Assembly: GCF_910592395.1 (NCBI RefSeq)
Contig: NC_088311.1
Location: 20,150,501-20,214,500 of the forward strand
Direction: 5' to 3'
Source: Lineus longissimus
Lineage: Eukaryota; Nemertea; Pilidiophora; Heteronemertea; Lineidae
Length of the DNA stretch: 64,000 nucleotides
Part shown: piece by piece, positions 12,651 through 22,984 of the stretch
Layout of the letters: the number at the start of each line of letters is the position of its first letter
Position numbering within the stretch: the stretch's first letter is position 1
Notes under the pieces: generated by a model
What the model saw: only the letters and a program-made list of their open reading frames with translations
The model's database searches: none
What the model was told of the DNA's origin: nothing
Translations under genes and position numbers: made by a program

Positions 12651-13153
12651 GGAGACGCGGTGAGGAAAAGACGACTGCTGTCAAAGACTTCTCACACCTT
12701 AAGCATACAGTCTTGTGAAAAAGTATACAGAACGCTGTACGATTTAACACCAACAGATCATAGAGACGAGTTAGTTGTGAAAAAACCTTTAAAAGAAAAT
12801 TTTGTGCGGTTACCGATTAGAAAATATTTGTTAATTTCCAAAGCTAATAAAATACAACAAATACAATCCTCGGTTATTGATAATTCTGCATTCAATCTCT
12901 AAACGTTACGTTTGTATCGAAAATCCCTTAAATGTCCATCGAATGAACAGCGGGAATGTTTCCCCATCATTTCCTGCGTAAAGATTTCCGATCAGACCTG
13001 GACACGTGTTTAGTAATCGTGTATCTTGAATCTAACATTGTTGATTATCTATAATGCATTTGGCATTAAGCAGAAATAGGCGGTGAACTTAGAAGTGTCG
13101 GGAAATGGTATTAAACAGAAACTGTGGTTTACTGTAAAGTTTTTAAAGACTAT

Positions 13154-13159
13154 ACTCAC
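13154..13159 (-). other. 5' splice site (donor) of the PDZ exon
   Basis: On the minus strand the exon reads ...GACATGGTG and the intron begins GTGAGT, a full consensus donor. It leaves the exon in phase 0. Confidence 0.8.
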
Positions 13160-13373
13160 CACCATGTCGGCAGGGGTCTCACTGGAAGAGCTGGTGTCAA
13201 GTGTGCCACTACCTGATTGGTCTGTTCTCGGGACAGCTCCCCTGGCAATGACGAGCTCCACCAATCCGCTGGCTCCTTGTAGGATGTAGATGGCCTGCTT
13301 GTGCGAGATGGAACTGTCGAGGACCTGCTTGTCTATGGCCAGAATGTGGTCACTCTCTGCCAGTCGGCCATCT
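13160..13373 (-). CDS. Patj: PATJ/MPDZ-type multi-PDZ scaffold, single internal exon
   Basis: Seen directly: a 214-bp exon on the minus strand, entered by one leftover base (the last base of a split codon, A) and then 71 in-frame codons. The peptide starts DGRLAESDHILAI, continues VLDSSISHKQAIYILQ and VELVIARG, then a Ser/Thr-rich linker (SGSGTLDTSSSSETPADMV). Known of the family: this is the second half of a PDZ fold, with the 'DGRL..(G/S)D.IL.(I/V)' strand-turn, the alpha-2 helix starting at the ligand-contacting His (SISHKQAI) and the last beta strand. The 'ISH/ITHxQAI' helix and the linker match the first PDZ domain of PATJ and MPDZ, which scaffold the Crumbs-PALS1 complex at apical and tight junctions. 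Inferred: the preceding exon should end in an AG or CG completing an Arg codon and encode the GLGF-loop half. The following exon should open PDZ2. Neither was found in the window. PATJ and MPDZ cannot be separated from this piece; many invertebrates have one ancestral gene. Confidence 0.85.
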
Positions 13374-13388
13374 CTGAAAATACAAAAG
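13374..13388 (-). other. 3' splice site (acceptor) of the PDZ exon
   Basis: On the minus strand the intron ends TTTTGTATTTTCAG, a pyrimidine-rich acceptor placed exactly where the PDZ reading frame begins. Confidence 0.75.
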
Positions 13389-13399
13389 TGTGAAATATT

Positions 13400-14390
13400 T
13401 TTAGTTCAAAGATTTTATAACACTTCCAACTGGTAGTTAGCACTCCAGAACCCATGCATAACGATGCGGACAGAACATTCACAAACAGAATATGATAACT
13501 ACAGCATAGCTGACAGAGAAGCAAAAATAATCACCACTCAATCAGTGCCAAATTGAGGAGGGAAAAAATCGTCAATAGCCAAGATCCGTCCAATGCCTAA
13601 TCACAGCCTACAGATTTCAGCCGACTGATTACGATTCCCGGGTGCCCGCAAGTGAATTTCGGTTGGTTGAAAACATAATGGTCTGCCAAATTGCTTCAGT
13701 ATAATCTAATCTTGATAAGTTCGCTTGAGGCTGAGGTAGCCTTTAAGGATAGCGTAAGACTATCTTGAATTTCATAAAGCAAAATGTCCAATAGGTGAGT
13801 GCGATCAGATTTGCGAAATCCTGTAGATTTACCATTGAACAGGGGAAATGAACAGTGTAAATTTTCTGTACATGTCTTAGCCAATCAAATGGACTTAGTG
13901 TCTCACGGGGTCTTACAGCTCAACCCTTTAATAGTGAGAACTTTTGATTGGTCAATCATCAGGAACTGGCCGTCATGTCTGTCTTTTGACGATACTTTGA
14001 AATTGGTCCGAAACATGCCAGAGGTTATTGGAGGATAGTGATATGTGAAAACGAACGCTGGGGACGAGCATTTATTACAAAAACTGGCGACAAATTGAAT
14101 TCCTTGCTTACTTTGTTCATCTTCCCGCCATCAGATGGCAGCACAGTTGAATGCGACCTTTTCCTAATTGCAACACTGGCTCGGTCAAATAACATGTTCG
14201 TTACAAATGAGCGAAATATATTCCAGGGTCGTAAGATTTACAATCAGAGCCCCAGATGCACTTCTGTGGGGAACTTTCCAAACCGCCACTTTGTCACAAT
14301 TCATGATTTATCCAGATTGAAAAGCATTGATTTCAGTTGGAAGGTTAGAGAGTTCCGCCAACAAACGATATTGGCTGAGGGATAATATTT
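13400..14390. other. Putative intron, nothing recognised
   Basis: Lies upstream (in gene orientation) of the PDZ exon. Open frames at 13799-14038 and 14038-14385 show no known domain and no good splice sites. Confidence 0.45.
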
Positions 14391-14575
14391 TAGGGCCGTC
14401 AGACAAAACCAACGACCATAGATGAATATGATCAAATGTAAGCAACGCTTTTTCCCTCACAGTATGAAGAGATGAGATGGAATCGAGATTACTCTTTTTT
14501 TGCGGAGTAATATGATATTGGACAAGTGATAATAGTTAGGGCCGTCAGACACAACAAATAATCATATATCTGGCA
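14391..14575. repeat. Short tandem doublet, ~146-bp unit
   Basis: 'Tagggccgtcagaca.aac' occurs at 14391 and 14537, followed in both by 'caa' and an 'ata.atga/atcata' stretch. Similarity is limited to the left part of the unit. Confidence 0.4.
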
Positions 14576-14579
14576 GCAG

Positions 14580-16340
14580 ACCGAGACAAAGTGATGGAGT
14601 TTTTTTCTCACGATTCGGAGGCGCATCGACAACTCCAATCATTTGGGTTTTTTTCACATACTGAATTATGCGATTCCATGAGTGCCTTCAGGTCCTCTTA
14701 TTGTTGATCTGGTTCCTTCCTCTCACGTGTCTAACCCCTTATCCTACCTGACGGATGCGAAAAAATACAAATGGCCTGACACAGCCCTCTCACAGAAGAA
14801 AAACACTCCGTAGAAAAAATATTGCTGAAGATCGAAAAGCCAATAAACGTGATGTCTTATAGGAGCCACCATTACTTGCGATGATTCTCCCAACAATTTC
14901 TCCGAGGCAAGGCCATCCACCGCTGTGAGGAAATCTCTTCACTCAGAGGACGCTCAAAGTTTGATGTACAGTCTTACAAGGGTTCAGTTTCGAGGGGGCC
15001 GAGGCGGTATTTGCAGGAAGAGGTGGTTAAATTCGACTTGCAGAGATAGGAGACCCTCAGAGAGAGGTTGTAACTAAGCTCACAGGCTAATCTAGAGATT
15101 TTCCAGCATCTGGGTATGCAATCTCTGTATCATCATTGATAGCTGCAAAAAAACTCAATTTCGTTGCTCACGTGCAGCAATCTATCGAGAAAATAATGAC
15201 ATTACTCCGCTAGATTGGTTAATGGTTCTCTATTGTTTCTGCGCTTGGTTTCACTCTCATTGATGAGTTCACAGACCGTGGGTATTATTCTTGGCCACAA
15301 TGGCGTAATGGCACAGCGAATACGCAAGGGCCGCAGTCCATCCTGTATCGATTTTGAGGGGCTCAATGAAAGGTTAGTTTTTATAACAGGAAAACAACAA
15401 ATGAAGCGTAACGACCACAGTGAAACCAATCACGTCTCGAAATATCCATCTCATCATTTTGAGATGTCATTTGCTGGCTCTGTTATTCGATCGTGGCAAA
15501 ATGTCCTGCTTGACCTAATGCCGAGTGATTTGAAATTAACAACAGACGACACAGTGTCTTCAACTGTAGGCAATGGCATTACGATACCACAATAGCTCAG
15601 GAGGTGATTTTTTCTAAGGATTTGTCAGAAAGTGTTCAAAGACGGCCTTCCGATGAATGATCAAATAACTCCAACACTTCATGATCAGCAAATATTCCTG
15701 TATCATTTTAAACTTCAAAATTTCACCTGCAGGTGTTCAATTGATTAGACATTCCATGAATTATTCAGTTGTAGACTTTGGTCCATTGCCGAACCCAGAA
15801 CAGCCACAGGGACGAAGAAATTGTACACTTTATCAATTCATCACGTTAGTGGTGAAAGTGGTGGTCCCAAGGCCATATGCTCTCAGCTGTCAGTTCTATT
15901 TATTCTCGTTAGCGCCATCGGAAAATGATTGTGTATTGATGATCGATAGATGGAAGTGGACTTCAATTTAATCGTGTTTCTGTGAATGAGTTCGTTGGGT
16001 GTCTTTTTGTCTGATTCACCAGAAGTTGGTACTCATTCATGTGCATATTCCTGTATAAAATGCACTCACAGACACGCTCGTCTTAGAGTGGAACTACTCT
16101 ACTCCTGTCTGATCTAATGGTGGCTAGTTTCCGGTAATAGTAACTCAGCTGTCCGTATATCAACACATCGTATAAACAAGTTACAGATTTAAATTCATCT
16201 AAGAAGTTAGGCACTCCGAAAGTGGTTGCGAGTTTGAGAATTAAATGGGTGATCAAAATTGTTGATGGACTGAACATTTTCAAGTAAAATGTCTATATTT
16301 CAATTTGCATCTCAGTCAATTTGATTGACAGTTGAAAAGG
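14580..16340. other. Putative intron, nothing recognised
   Basis: Contains a 126-codon open frame (15215-15595, plus) and a 96-codon frame (15681-15971, plus). Neither has a recognisable motif; they are within the range expected by chance in 64 kb. A pyrimidine tract plus CAG on the minus strand near 14921 is not followed by an identifiable domain. Confidence 0.4.
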
Positions 16341-16348
16341 TCATTAGT

Positions 16349-16369
16349 GGACTGGTTCCAGACCAGTCC
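16349..16369. repeat. Short perfect hairpin
   Basis: Arms GGACTGGT and ACCAGTCC flank a 5-base loop. It sits 45 bp left of the TTAA mini-element, but no direct link between the two is visible. Confidence 0.5.
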
Positions 16370-16414
16370 TGCCACTTCAGCTAATGAGATGATTAAAATG
16401 CTGTCCATTCAGAG

Positions 16415-16497
16415 TTAAAGGGGTACACCGTTTATTATTATTGGTGGTCCAGGAGAAAAGAAATGCAGTTTGATGCCAGTAACCAGTAACCCTTTAA
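16415..16497. mobile_element. 83-bp MITE with TTAA ends
   Basis: The segment begins TTAAAGGGGTACACCG and ends CCCTTTAA, giving perfect 8-bp terminal inverted repeats (TTAAAGGG/CCCTTTAA) that include TTAA. TTAA at both ends is typical of piggyBac-type targets. The left end matches, in reverse, the right ends of the copies at 30003-30064 and 60547-60791, so this is one repeat family. It is too small to code for anything. Confidence 0.55.
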
Positions 16498-16499
16498 TA

Positions 16500-19400
16500 G
16501 AGCATTTCTGATAAGTATCCTTTCACACACGCAAGTTGAAAAGCGCATCTCACTAGTTCATCCTGGCATCTTTCTTGAAAACAGCAACCTTGAGCTCGGG
16601 AAAACTGCCAAAATTCATCCAATCAATAACTGAAGATACTCCCCATCATCAATCGGATATCTTCAGAAACTGAATGCTCTTATCGTCCAATCGATTTTTG
16701 CTATTCAAGCGTTCGATCTTATCACTCTCGAACACAAATACATAAACGGGTGTTTTATCGTAAACAGTTCCGCGCTAAAGATTTTCAATAATTTCCTGTA
16801 CGCCAGGGGGGAATTTCTTGCTCCAAACTATTCTTGATTTATCCGCTTACAGGTTTTACACAAATGATTTTCAATAGTCTCTTGGCCAGGAGTGCCAATG
16901 GTGAAAATGTTGTTAACCGTACTGACGATGTCAATATGGCCATCGAACTTGAGATATTGGAAAATATTGGAAGTGTGACAGATATGCGATAGAGTTATAA
17001 CCTGACTTTCTAAAACATACGTTCAGAGGTTAATATCAGTTTATGAAAAAGATCTTAACTTTTTAACTTGTTTTTTTTTAAACATAAACCTGATACATAT
17101 ATTCAAAACTGAGGTTTTTCTATACTTGACGAAGCAGAAAAAGACCTTAACCAACCTGATTTAGATATTAAAATCACCATATCTTATCAGGAAATTCGAC
17201 CAGGGAAGTGCGAGTCACAGCTTTTAAAAATGATAATGCTGAAATATCGTCACTCACCAGCAAGCATAAATGTAGCTTATTGCTAAATTACCACTTTTTA
17301 CCGTTAGAATTTTCCCGAAATATAAAGTGAATCTCCAGGCACTGAACTGCCGGAAAACAAACATTTCACTGAATCAAAATCGTCATAGGTGCAACAAATG
17401 GATGTAAATGGAATACAGAAGTATTAAATTTCCTGCCATTTCCGCGCTCATTGCCTCAATACAGAACAATCTGCTTGCCGTTTCAACAAAGCTTCGCTGT
17501 TCCATTAGTTTAATTACAACCATCCATCCATCTTGCCGTAGAAAATTACCCCCGATGATGTGGAATCGTTTCAATCAGGTTGATGAGCCCGTCGCCCTAA
17601 AAAGCCATGCAGGCTATCAGTGTCTGTCGCGCCAATCACAGCCCAGGGAAAACTGAATCGCAGCACCGGGAGAAGTTTAATGCAGCGCAGCTACTTGATG
17701 CGACAACATCAAATTAATTTTCAATCTGATTGCATAAGTTGATGAGGTTTAACGGGCTGCGGTATCTGTAGTAGTTTTTGTGATTTCTGTGATATCTGTG
17801 GATGCCGTGACTAAACCTGATGCAATACTAGACGAAAAAGACTGGTGAACAGAAGTGGCAGTGGAATTAACACATCTGAGATGATTTCCATTAAGTTAAC
17901 ATTTGTCCTCATCCAGGACACATTTTCAAGCAACTTATCATGAAGTTATACGCTGGACAAGGACAGATTGACACATTCTTCTTCAGCGTCAGCAACAATG
18001 AGGTAAGACCAGAGCTAGCAACCCACACCACTTCAACCACCACCCCACAAAAACTTCAACTCACAACTACATGAATCCAGCCCTCAATCAATCTGCAGCA
18101 TCAGCCAAAATCAAGAGCAGGGCTAGTAATCAACACCAATCCGCCCGCCATCCCCTTCAAAAGCTTTATCCACAACTATCAAGTCATCTTCTCATCAATC
18201 TGCAGAATCAATCAGAATCAGGAGCAGACCAACTACATCCATACCAATCTGCGCACCACCCCTTTTTAAAAGCATCACTTGCAAAGACGAATCACTCAAG
18301 AAAAGCACCAGACTCAAACTCGTCAATTTCGTCTTTATCTTTCACCCGAAACTTGTCATCAATTCCGTTTGTCTCACCTCATCCTAATAGACTTTGTCAA
18401 CGGCAAGCTTCGTTTCAAACATGTCAAAGGTTCAAGTAGCACCAAGAAATCATCAGACAAGCTGCGTACAGATTATTTCCACACCGCATTCAAGTATAAA
18501 AAATCATTATTAGGTTCTCAAAAAAATTAAAAACAGATGACAGAGCTCAAACCAGCTGGAGATCTGCAGGAAGCTTGATTCTGCCATATTTAAAAGTGTG
18601 GGGTTGTTATTAGCTGAGGACATAGATTGGCAGCCGTCAAGCAAAAATCCTTGTAAAGCGTCGAAAAATGTCTGACAGAGTTAGGTCAGCCATTCCCTGC
18701 AGCGAATGAGATTAGCATGGAGAAGAGAATATTTTAAAGTGCGGAGATGATATTATAGCCACAGGAGTTAGCGATATAAGGAATGCTTTGACAGAAATTT
18801 GGAAAAAGTCAATTCGACATGATTGGTAAAAATGGTTATAAACAGGAACTTGCACAATGGGGCGGCGTCAGTGTTCGTGTTGCGCTGATAGACAACTCGA
18901 TTAGGACAGTTAGAATTGACAGAAATAAGCTTATGAGTTTTTTGTAACGTAAGAAATTTCAAAGGACCATGTTCCACAGGATTTGATTCAAATGATCCAC
19001 AGAAGTACAGGTAGAACAGCACAGATAATCTGAATTCATACGCGGAAATGTTGTCCACATGTATTAACTGCCCAAATATATTCCTCTAAAATGCTTATTT
19101 TTGTTCCAATTTCAGAAATGCCAAGTTCTACATGGAGATGAGGCATAAATCTATTGATTTATGATGTCAAATTAAAACAATGTTCAGGAGGACAAAGACA
19201 GATGTCCTCCAAAAATTGGGAGCGACACATCCATGAAGGTTCCAAAATGGATAGCTACTCTCAATTTTTCTGAACTTTTCATCTGACATATATTTGTCTG
19301 ACTTGTTTCACCAGAAACTCAACAGTGATCGAGGCGAACATCATTTAATGAAATATTTGATGATATTTCCACATGGCAAGTCTCGAAATGTGCAGACAAA

Positions 19401-19690
19401 ATCAAAGTCATTGATCGCGGTACATTGTGTCGAGTTTTACAAGGTTCTTTTGCACGGTGATGAATTTCAATTTGCTATTCAAACAGATTTTCCCTTTTCG
19501 ATAACTGGTAGTTGTGTTATTCAAAGTTGGATGTGAATCTTGTTTTTATATCGGAAAAGCTTTAAAATTTTTGCGTTATTTTGATGTAAAAATCATATTC
19601 TTTTTCTTCCACATTGGTTCTAAGCTGGTTCTAAGCTGGTTCTTTTAAGTTATGGATAATGATGAACATTATATAACAGTAACACGCAAC
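16500..19690. other. Putative intron, mostly unrecognised
   Basis: Includes a glutamine/serine-rich 122-codon open frame (18071-18439, plus). It derives from loosely repeated 'ccaatc.gc..cca.c' sequence rather than from a recognisable protein. A short ATG-initiated frame at 17940-18002 running into a GTAAGA donor is listed separately. Confidence 0.4.
17940..18002 (+). CDS. Possible short first coding exon, unverified
   Basis: An ATG at 17940 opens 21 codons (MKLYAGQGQIDTFFFSVSNN plus E) that end exactly at GAG|GTAAGA, a consensus donor. No promoter signal and no downstream partner exon were recognised, and the peptide matches nothing I know. Such an arrangement arises often by chance, so this is only a pointer. 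Confidence 0.1.
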
Positions 19691-19699
19691 ATAGGTCAC

Positions 19700-19795
19700 T
19701 TTAGTTGACAACACCAAGTTGTTTGATGGCCACAACATCCTCTTCCAGCTTGACCTTTGTGTAGATTTCATGGTAATAGATGAAACAGTAAAAGA
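19700..19795 (+). repeat. Dispersed repeat family X, copy 1
   Basis: Shares the ordered landmarks 'acaccaagttgt.tgatggcca', 'catc.t.ttccagcttg.cctttgtgt.gatttc.tggtaat' with copies near 42705, 44461 and 50325. All four are in the same orientation. The family type is unknown. No terminal repeats or tail were recognised. Confidence 0.55.
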
Positions 19796-20539
19796 TCTGT
19801 GAAACAGAGTAATTCCAACTTTACAAATGCATAACAGTAAAGCTCATAATCTCATCACAACTCGAAGGATTACACAGACAGCTATCAGAGGATTACGCAT
19901 AGTTGTTAACATAAATTTTTCATGTCTATGGCAACAATGATGACAGATGTCCATCAGAGGTGATCTAGTGTCCCCACCGAAGCCATCACCGCATCACAAT
20001 GGAAGCTTTATCTGCCGTACCCAGGTCGGGATCATGCTTAATAGATGACCATGGGATCAGTGATTGCACGCCGATTGGCACCTCAGTGGACACGGATAAC
20101 TGTCAATTACCGTGACGATCTATAATGGCCAGAGTTGTCCATTTTGCTCAGCGGTCAAATGACAATAACGGACATGACAGACACATCAATCTCCAGTTGT
20201 GTGCATCCTGACAGACAAGACCCTGATTACACAAAGCCCAAGGTACACTTCTACGAAATGTTAGTAATCGCCAGGTAGTAAGATTTTCTGACTAGGCAGG
20301 GTTTGGGACTATTCTTTTCATTATGCATATTATGATTCTACATGTACATGTACCTTGCTACAAGTCTATGTTTTTCTTTTGAATCAGGCCACATATCATC
20401 CAAGGACACTAAGCATTTTAGAAAGTAATTTTCCACTATTTTCTAGTGTTAACATCTTGCCAGCATCGAATCAATCCATCCTTAAAAGTTGTTTAACCAC
20501 GGCAAATGTAAGTCAATAGATTCAGGGTGCTTCCTAACA

Positions 20540-20602
20540 CAATATTCCCCGCTCATTCTAATTAAATTTATTTAATTAAATTGAGCGTGACGAATATTGC
20601 CT
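20540..20602. repeat. Long imperfect inverted repeat
   Basis: The centre is TAATTAAAT-TT-ATTTAATTA (20559-20578, perfect 9-bp arms). The symmetry extends outward through GCTCA/TGAGC and then AATATTC/GAATATT with a few mismatches, giving arms of roughly 30 bp. It could be a hairpin, a palindromic MITE remnant or a cruciform-prone site. Confidence 0.55.
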
Positions 20603-20609
20603 GTCAAGT

Positions 20610-21820
20610 CGACACAATGTGACAGACTTTGATGAAATATCAAGAGAATATGACTTGTAAATATTTGCAGGTTCGTCTATTAATAACAAGTCAATGTTAT
20701 TTCCATGAACTATTTTAACGCATTGTGGGGCAAAGTTGGCTGGGCTCGGGGAGGTGTGGGAGGTGAGGATATGTAAGGCACACATGGGTGACACAATTAG
20801 AAAGGGGGATTGGCCTCCTTAGCACTTGTCAGCAACCATTCCTGACAAGAAATCAAACCAGGCAGTCTGAGCTCTTCAAACCAGGCAAGGGCAACCAGGC
20901 TAGAGGACGGAAACTCCGAAAAAAAACCTGAGCTATAAGACAGAGTGTACCAGCCATCCTATCACTTTCTACCACAGGCCTGAAGACAAAGTACCAGCAA
21001 ACTGAACCCTGACGGAGAAGATGACTCTCACATTGAAAGGGTTAAAAATACATCATTATAATGAGACTCTCGCACCTCTTAATGGCAATATGAACGACTC
21101 TTGCAGATGTTGATACGATTTAATATCCATTCCGCGGTTGCATTAATAATCGTTAGGTAGCGAAAAAACGTTCTATTGTCGATGAGGAGTTCGCATATTA
21201 GGCTTTAGAGCTTACTTTGTGACTAGGCAACCAACAATATAACTGGCGTCGACTGTGCATTTTCGTAATGAAGTTATTTGAGCTCGCGTTTTTTATAATC
21301 TCTGTGCATCACAACTGAAATTTCTCTCAATATTGATGCTGAAATGCCTCGAATACGCAATTGTGTTCGATTCAACACAGCGTGCACTTTGGTTATATTG
21401 TACTTTATGCGCAATAAAGGTTAAATTATTGTCTGAATCGCCCATTATCGGGAAAAAAAACATGCATTCTGTTTAATGAGCAAAAAGTAGCAAAAAATTT
21501 CCGTCATGAAGCCCATCTTGTCCTGACACAATCAACCACAAAACATTCAGACCAGAACTTAAAAAGAGCGTGAACATATATGTAACAACAGTACTGTCAT
21601 TTGTGATTTAGACTATTTTAATATTCTACCACCCCCTGAAAATCAGCGTACTTGCAAATTTTAGCTTTGCGAACATTACACGGTTCACAGCGTTTCATGA
21701 CTGTCGTCAGTGACAGTTTGCCTCATTCAGCCTTACCTTACTTGATGTCTACAACATGAAAATATCAAAGCAAATATTGAACACGATTTTGCTTCCTAAA
21801 ATTTTAGAACACAATTCTAA
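20610..21820. other. Putative intron, nothing recognised
   Basis: AT-rich sequence without delimitable repeats or exon-like segments. Confidence 0.4.
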
Positions 21821-22861
21821 CGAAGTTAAATGAAATGGCCAGGGCCATTGTGCTCACCTCATGTGGAGGAAAGATGGATAAAGAGCATGGTATTGTGTCA
21901 TGTAGTGTTAGGTTTGATGTAGGTCCAAGCAATTACAATTTCCCCAAAATGGCCAATTTACAGTACATTCGACCTCTGTGACCTTGAAAAGTAGGTCAAA
22001 TCAAAGAAGACCCGGGTGACACATTGAATGGTTGTTTGAATTAGATGTACCTATGATATAAAATTGGTGCCAATCGGGCAAGTCATTACTAGGAATAATG
22101 GCATTTTGAAGAATTTAGGATTTGGCCCCCTCCCTGGAGGCCAAACGGCAAATCAGATCGCACCAAACTTCGGTACCTGAGATCACCTGACCAAGGGGTA
22201 CATGTGTACTTAATTTGTGATCAATAGTCATTGCAGTTAAGAAACGTGCCATAGTTACGGTCTGACGACGAATTTACGCTATTTGACCTCTGTGACCTTG
22301 ACAAGAAGGTCAAATTAAAAACCTGTGTGACATATACTGTATGGTGGTTAGATGTACCCATGATATCAAATTGGTGGCAATCGGGCAAGAAGTTAAGGAA
22401 TAATCACATTTTTAAGGTTTTTGGATTTTGCCCCCTGGTGGTCAAGTGGTGAATCATATTGGACCAAACTTTGGTCCCTGAGATCCCCTTGACTAAGGGG
22501 TAAATGTGTACAAAATTTGGTATCAATAGTCATTGCAGTTTAGAAACGTGCCATCGTTACATCCTAAAGGCCAATTTACACCATTTGACCTCTGTGACCT
22601 TGAAAAGGAGGTCAAATCAAAAACCCGGAGGATATATGATGCACCTTTGCTAGAAGTACCTACCATATTTTTTTCAAAATTTCCCGACAACTATTAAGGG
22701 AGATATTGCATATTTTCACTTTTAACGTTTGGCCCCCTGGTGGCCAAACAATGAAACGAATCGGACCGAAACTTGGTCTCCAAGGTGTCATTACATAAGG
22801 GTACATGTGTACCAAGTTTCAACTCAATAGCTCTAACAGTTACGAAACGTGCCCTGCTAAC

Positions 22862-22869
22862 GGACGACG

Positions 22870-22925
<56 letters not shown>

Positions 22926-22931
22926 ACGACG
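22862..22931. repeat. GAC trinucleotide microsatellite
   Basis: A near-pure (GAC)n tract flanked by 'cggacgacgg' motifs on both sides. It occupies the standard position just upstream of the 3' hairpin of the mobile element. Confidence 0.9.
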
Positions 22932-22950
22932 GACGCCACGGTATGGGATA

Positions 22951-22976
22951 AGCTCACCTCTGCTAAGAGGTGAGCT
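22951..22976 (+). other. 3' terminal hairpin of copy A
   Basis: Arms AGCTCACCTC and GAGGTGAGCT are perfectly complementary around the loop TGCTAA, five bases before the element end. Such a hairpin is the expected rolling-circle termination signal of Helitron-type transposons. Confidence 0.75.
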
Positions 22977-22984
22977 AAAAAGGA

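Larger units (their letters stand above)
21828..22981 (+). mobile_element. Helentron/pearl-like non-autonomous element, copy A
   Basis: The left end is AATGAAATGGCCAGGGCCA followed by TTGTGCTCACCTC. The body holds three diverged core repeats marked by GACCTCTGTGACCTTG at 21971, 22285 and 22587 (302-314-bp spacing). A GAC microsatellite follows (about 22862-22931), then a short linker, a perfect hairpin (22951-22976) and the terminus GAGCTAAAAA. The 5' motif GCTCACCTC equals one arm of the 3' hairpin. Tandem cores plus a microsatellite plus a 3' hairpin is the architecture of pearl elements of bivalves and DINE/Helentron-type non-autonomous Helitrons. No Rep/helicase coding is present, so it needs a partner in trans. 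Nearly identical to copy B at 46292-47463, so it moved recently. Poly-Arg and related frames here are microsatellite artefacts. Confidence 0.75.

Noticed and set aside
22694-22973. Poly-arginine open frames on both strands
   Set aside because: They are translations of the (GAC)n microsatellite inside the mobile element, not genes.
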